A stretch of 64,000 nt of DNA, taken from Anthopleura xanthogrammica (lineage: Eukaryota; Cnidaria; Anthozoa; Actiniaria; Actiniidae). Positions 58,720 through 64,000 of this stretch are shown in pieces. The stretch spans positions 21,603,078-21,667,077 of the forward strand of contig OZ025206.1 of NCBI GenBank assembly GCA_964019055.1, in the 5' to 3' direction. The notes under the pieces were generated by a model that did not search any database, was not told the origin of the DNA, and saw only the letters and a program-made list of their open reading frames with translations. Each line of letters begins with the position of its first letter. Position 1 is the stretch's first letter. The translations under genes and the position numbers were made by a program.

Positions 58720-59399
58720 ACAAACAGTAAGTGCGATAGAAAATATTCATGTGTTCTTTCTCGCAGCGTGTCCCAGTATTTTCATAAACCAAATCAACCT
58801 GGGAGTAATATTTTCCCATTCATTCCCCTGAGAAGCTCAATTTGATTTTTACTTGTTTATGACCGGTTGCCATGGTTTTTGTTTTTTTTAATAGAAGAGT
58901 TTGAGGAACATTATTTGCACTATGTTTATTCACAATTTTACAACACTTACAAATTATCACTCAATCAACAAATGTTTCTTTCTTCGCAGAGACTCGTTTT
59001 TGAAAACTGGAAAAGCAATCAACACATGGATATTCTAGTGAATAATTTTTAAGATAATAAGCAAAGCAACCCAATTCTTTTCTTCCCTTAGCGACTATAA
59101 GATAAGCTCCCACTTCGTGGTTTCCGTGTGACTCCATAGCCGCCATATTGGATGAATTCAGCAAAGGATTTATTTTTTAATTTCTATTGTTATGTTATCC
59201 AACCTTGCGTCCATGTTTTGTCACCTCGTTCTCCTGAATAATGATTCAAACCAAATGTAATTAAGTTCAATTGAAAAGTTTGTTATTTCCCTTGAATAAA
59301 TATAATTTTGATTTTTGAGATTTTTTAAGATGACTAGTCTTCTTGGTCATATACAAAGCACTTGACATGCACTAACGAACAGAGCTAGCTGTTAAGTTA

Positions 59400-61255
59400 T
59401 GACGTATTCCCGGGACAAACTGCTCATAAAAACCGCTAAAATAGAGCAAAAAGGTTGTCAATGATTTAACCTCCACCTGAAACAGTTAGGACTTTGGATA
59501 ACAAATCCTGTCACGAAGAAAAAGTAAGACTAAAAAATCTTAATAAAACTGGAAGTCGTTTTTATCATTCCATTGACCTCACACGTAAAAGTCCTACCAG
59601 TCTTCTTTTTATTCCTCGTCCTCTTCTTTCGCTATTTTCATTATTTTTAACTTCAGTTTTTTTTTCTTCTTCCTCTTCTTCTACTTGTTCTTGTTTTTCT
59701 TCTTTTTCCCCCGTATTGAAAGCTAACTGGAAGACGGCTTTTAAAATTATTGTTGCTAGCCATTAGTCTAGACGGTTTTCCTGTATTTGATTGGTATCCC
59801 TGTGTGCTAGATGCCAGAAACAAATCAATGTTTTGGAAGGGATTGTATATCTGAGGCTGTGATTTACTGTATGTCGTATTCCATGCTACGTTAGATATAT
59901 TTATTTGCTATTTTTTGTCTCAACTTTACTTTGTAAAATAAGTGGATGTGTTCATGATAATGCATTTTTTTTTTTTACGCTTCGCTTCATTATTTTACAG
60001 AAATGAACCCATACAAAATATCGATCTCTCATGATCGGCATAAGATTACAACCAAGTTTGTACTGATTCAGCTAGCTCATTAAGCTCCTTTTCTATGATG
60101 TAGTAATTTCTAAGACGATAAAGAAAACGTTGCCATTTTGGAATAATACAATACCTTTTATTAACCCATCCCAATGAGGATTTTCAGAGTTAATTTACAA
60201 TTACTGACACTATATACAAAGAGAAGAATGAAAAAAAATTGAAAACACTAAATTATATAAAATCCAATAGCTAAATAGAATGTGATAAATATAAATATAA
60301 ATTGTGATATGATATTCTTCAACTTCCCTTAGAGGCACGGAAGTCAGTAGAGTATAGCAAGAGAAACCAACCAAACGCTTTCACTTCGTTTATCCATAGT
60401 GCAACATGGCGTCTATGAAGCCACACGTATCCCTATAATAGAAATATGAAATCGTCCAAAACATCATTACTTTCTTCTTCTTTTTCAATTTTTATACATT
60501 ATAAATAGTACTTTATAGTGCTCCAAAATCCGTGTGGTCTTTAAAGTGCCTATAACATGTCTGAAAATATCATCAGTATCGATTCTACATGAGGTGAACT
60601 GTTCACTTAAAAGTGTTTATGATTCCTAAACAGCAGCCGGAAAAATCAGGTTAGATACGCTAGCTAGAAAGAAAAAAACCTTTTCAAAAGAAACATCAAA
60701 ACGTTTAATCGACATCGGTTTATTTCTTATTACAAAGGAAATTTGAAATAGATAGACAAATAGTTTGAATTTTGCAATTACACAACTTTTTTAGTTTCGT
60801 ACGAAACCTGTTTTGACTGACTAGTATGTCATCATCAGTTGTGAAAGATGTCTTTTACCAAAATAGAAACAGAAAAAGAAAAAATAGGGGAAAAAATAGT
60901 GTAATCGTTTTCTTAGTGCATTCTTAGTCTGCTAACGTTGAGATCATTCGGCAGAAATAGTTTGCTATATATATATATTTTTTTTTTCATGATCAATTGG
61001 TTCACATCAATATGATTGAGCATGTCTTGTTCTTCTCAGCATTTGCCATCGTCAGTGAGCATCAGCCGAGCTCCCAATACATACACAATAAACAATATTC
61101 AAAATTAAAGAAAAAAAAGGTAAATAAACTATATTTAACGTCGGTAGTTCCTTCAGCTACGTGGCTGGTATCAATGGAAGCCGACGGTGCGCACTTTACC
61201 CCCTCTCTCCATCAGTGCTCTGTTTTAAGAGTATTCAAAGCTGAAGCTACACGGA
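59400..61255. other. Intergenic DNA between P4 and P5
   Basis: This is AT-rich sequence without a recognised gene. It contains a run of T-rich text near 59640-59710 that gives a Ser/Phe-rich open frame with no motif, and an AT repeat near 60965. I see no terminal inverted repeats or tandem arrays worth naming. Confidence 0.5.
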
Positions 61256-61272
61256 TTAGAAAGAAGTCGAAA

Positions 61273-61351
61273 CAGACCTGGAGATCCTGAGGATCGAACC
61301 GTGGACCTCTAGCTCTGAAGGCCACTCACTAACCAATTGAGCTACGTCTGC
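61273..61351 (-). tRNA. tRNA-like sequence or tRNA-derived SINE head
   Basis: On the minus strand, GCAGACGTAGCTCAATTGGT resembles an acceptor arm plus D arm with an A box, and GGTTCGATCC is a B-box and T-loop sequence. The acceptor stem pairs at only about five of seven positions, and the anticodon arm fits poorly. It is more likely a SINE head or tRNA pseudogene than a working tRNA. Confidence 0.35.
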
Positions 61352-61717
61352 TCCTTGATCAATTCTCTTCCTCTTTCGAGAGATATAATTAACCCTTGAA
61401 AAAAGATGCCACTATTTTCTAAAAGAGGGTGTGAGCTTAAGAGTTTTAGCGTGATGTGGGCCTAATTTTCGAAATGCCACATCTTAGACTCCAGTTTGAA
61501 AAAAATGAAGATATTTTCAGGAGGTTTTGATCTGAATGAATGATGAGAACTAGACTTGACTAGACTGAACAATTATCCAGTATTACATTCAAAGACATGT
61601 GACACGGCTTAGTGACTCCTGTTAAATGGTCATTAACACCGAACCTATACTATAATCACTTTTATATGATTTATAACTGTTATATATATCTGCGGGGAGC
61701 TTTTTCCTGTCTGATGG

Positions 61718-61800
61718 TATAAAAATAGGTGACTTTGAACAGCTTCATCATTGTGTTCTGACTCCTGCTGAAGACGAAACCAAAACCTAGTGCTGAAAAC
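61718..61800 (+). promoter_or_regulatory. Core promoter of P5
   Basis: TATAAAAATAGG lies 83 bases before the ATG, followed by the GTGACTTTGAACAGCTTCATC variant that is shared with the second core of P3. The upstream block common to P2-P4 is not present here, so P5 may be controlled differently. Confidence 0.8.
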
Positions 61801-63164
61801 ATGGTGAAGATCTATCTGATCGCAGCCTTGTTCCTTGGTGCTCTTGTGGTGGCTCATTCCTTGGAGGAAGATGAAAAGGTTGAGCTCCCTGAGGTACCTG
61901 AACAACCTGAACAATCTGACGAGGGTGAGTGTAAATTGAGTTATTTGTAAAGCCGTTTATAAACCTAAAACGTTATTTGTTTTAAGGACCTAAACGCAAT
62001 TATCTTAATTGCTATGTTTCCTGTGGTTGAGTTGGTTTAGTTAAGACGTTTCTAGAAATTGTAAAGTCGTAGAAAACGTTGGAAGTCCTTGGGGAGACTT
62101 GTAAATATAACTTTCTTTAATTTTTCTTATAAAAAAAAGACTTCGATCAAACAACAGCAGAGAACGAAGAAGATGAGGGCAAAGATGAAGAGAAGAGACG
62201 TAAACTATTAAGCGATCGTTTAAGCTCCATTAGTTGCCTTCGCCTTAAACGACTTGGCTATTGCAGACGTGCCATTATAAGGAATCTTTGCCGAAGGACT
62301 TGTGGTGAGTTAACTAGCCCATGCTGTGTCATTGTAAATGTATTGGGTAATTTTGCATGATTCTGAACATTGCTTATGCAAGCAATCGATTTTGTGAACC
62401 TCAGAAACGTGTCTGGGTTGATCGTAAATAATCCGAAGACCCTGACGCTATCTAAGACAAGAATATCTTACAAAATCTTACATGGAAATCGTATACCTGT
62501 CTAAGACCAAAATCCCGAAAAACCATACCCTATCCAGCGGAACATCCCCGTATAAAGTATATATAGGAGTGCTCCTCCCTTCCTGGGTAATTAAGGGCAC
62601 GGCGGACCTTAAGTGAAAGACCCAAAAAATAATTTTCGTATGCCATGCCGAGTCCAGGAATTACAATTGAACTATCACTACACCACTGGACCATTTATTT
62701 CCTTGGATGCTAATTAACCTCCGATGTAACCCAGTTTATCATTGAACGTCGTCGCCTGATGCATCTTCTCAAATCTCTCTCCTAAATGAGAAAGAAATAA
62801 TACTCAACCAACTAAGAAGGCGAGGACACACGATGCGGCATAGCGCGCAATATTGCATGCAATGTTACTTGCTGAAGTTGGATCGTTTTCTACTGTACTT
62901 CAGCAACATTACATCCAACAAATTGCTTCGTGTGTCATGGCTCGCAATATCGATTGCCTGCAACATTGCGCGCAATGTTGCACCGTGTCTCATGCAAATT
63001 TTAATTCCGTTCTTATATCTTTTATTTCTTTCTTTTCAGCTATCCACTGCAGAGACAAGCTGCCCAGAATCAGATGTTTCAGGATAAGGCGTGCAAGAAA
63101 GTGCCGTTCACTCCTCGCGCGCCGATACTGCCGAAAGACTTGCCATTATTGTCATTATTACTGA
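61801..63164 (+). CDS. P5: secreted double-Cys-motif ShKT-like peptide precursor
   Basis: Three coding exons, 61801-61924, 62140-62304 and 63040-63164, give about 137 residues. Exon 1 encodes a signal peptide, here starting [13 protein letters not shown], and the acidic [11 protein letters not shown] segment. Exon 2 has a long acidic run ending DEEKRR, a likely furin-type site, then a very basic segment with C-x8-C-x8-C-x3-C. Exon 3 has C-x8-C-x8-C-x8-C-x3-C-x2-C, ending YCRKTCHYC. This final CRKTC-x-x-C is the signature of ShK-type domains, though the middle spacing differs from classical ShK (x4/x10). It stops before any D8C. AATAAA lies at 63325. Acidic pro-region plus strongly cationic mature part resembles coral antimicrobial precursors and ShK-type toxins. 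Activity is inferred, not shown. Confidence 0.8.
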
Positions 63165-63349
63165 GGATAAATAATGGCCAAGACACAAAACTAATGTTAA
63201 ATGCTATAACCCTTTATTCACCAAACCGTCCTCTAAACCATGACTCGGAATTAATTGCTCTAAATTGATTAACGAGTCACTGATCCCTGAATGATTTGTA
63301 ACTTTTTGATAGCCAAAGCCATTGAATAAAACCGAGGCATCAATCTGTG

Positions 63350-64000
63350 GTCTATTTGTTCTTTCATATTCCTGTCTCCTTGATTGATGAACTCATAAAA
63401 GTATAAAAGCTCCATCTCGTAATAGTTGTGCAATACAAAACTATTAGGATATTAGGGTTTAGCTTCCAGAATTGACTCATTTGCTTTGTCAAAGTCCAGG
63501 TTATTTAAAAAGTTCAAGATAGCGGGCAAATTGAAATGATAATCGCTACAATATTTGCCAAATGTTTTTTCAAATTTTCGATCAGCTTTAATTAGCAGAA
63601 TCTCACCAAATAGGGATATTAGTTCACTTTTAAATAATATAAGGGACGGTTCATTGTTTATCGGAGGGGGGAGGGATGGGTGATAAAATAGGGAGACTTC
63701 AAATTTTAGTGACCCTGGAAAGGAATTGTATTTCGAATTGTATTTTTAAGATGTTTTCATCAAACATTTGTCTTAGAGGCAATTGATATTAATCTAAATG
63801 TTTTTAACAAAATCTTCTAAATCTTAATATATCTTATTAAATTTCGGCGACATGTTAATCTCAGTAGGTCGCATATACATACAATTTTGCAATTTTGCGA
63901 TTTCATTGAAGAAATTATTCATAATTTGCTTCAAAACACACACGGATTCCTGTAAAATTATCATTAAACGTAACAAATAACAATATAATAGTTCACGTTA
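63350..64000. other. 3' flank of P5, no recognised feature
   Basis: This is AT-rich sequence with no open frame, repeat or inverted ends that I can support. No D8C exon follows P5 within the window, though one beyond the edge cannot be excluded. Confidence 0.5.

Noticed and set aside
59494..59766. 90-codon Ser/Phe-rich frame downstream of P4
   Set aside because: It arises from a T/C-rich tract, with no domain, no splice sites and no second copy in the array.
61273..61351. Working tRNA gene
   Set aside because: Acceptor and anticodon arms pair poorly, so I kept it only as a low-confidence tRNA-like or SINE entry.

Overview
The window looks like the nuclear genome of a cnidarian, most likely a stony coral. 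The reasons are AT-rich DNA, genes with small exons split by GT-AG introns, tandem intronless class A GPCRs, secreted precursors with ShK-like (ShKT) cysteine motifs, a D8C (uromodulin/LZP/GP2-type) domain, and a dense load of cut-and-paste MITEs, LINE pieces and a BEL/Pao retrotransposon. The species cannot be named from sequence alone. No operon, CRISPR or bacterial feature is present.

Region 1 (about 1-11,000) holds three tandem, intronless rhodopsin-family GPCR genes on the + strand. The first (1581-2452) is broken by a 7-base deletion. The second (5657-6535) and third (10045-10941) are open. They lie in a diverged segmental duplication, and a roughly 2 kb pure TTGTA pentanucleotide array separates the second and third.

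Region 2 (about 13,200-63,350) is the main interest: a tandem family of five secreted-peptide genes, all on the + strand, here called P1 to P5. They share a TATA promoter, an almost identical signal-peptide exon, an acidic propeptide, a dibasic cleavage site and a basic four-cysteine segment. P2 (25111-31182) and P4 (54891-58719) add a six-cysteine ShKT-like exon and then a D8C exon with eight cysteines. P3 (35597-51968) has lost the ShKT-like exon through a small deletion that keeps the reading frame. P5 (61801-63164) stops after the ShKT-like exon and has no D8C. P1 (13333-22453) is decayed and ends early. Every intron between coding exons falls after the first base of a codon, so each module can be gained, skipped or lost without changing frame. 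By similarity to known cnidarian precursors (anionic pro-region, then a cationic Cys-rich peptide), an antimicrobial or venom-like secreted role is likely, but it is inferred.

Region 3 is the mobile DNA that separates the copies. It includes a defective BEL/Pao element (45307-50539) with near-identical LTRs, a target-site duplication and a deleted integrase core, sitting in P3 intron 3. A 3.5 kb giant palindrome (41668-45250) carries a nested element in one arm only, and that nested element contains a RecQ-like helicase fragment. There are also piggyBac-like TTAA MITEs, tRNA-derived SINEs, a Crypton/DUF3504-like fragment, LINE 3' ends, minisatellites, and long GTTCCATTCC, ATTCC and CATCAA arrays. 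Shared and unshared insertions suggest an order of events: the intergenic-plus-gene unit was duplicated, and most large insertions came later and separately in each copy.
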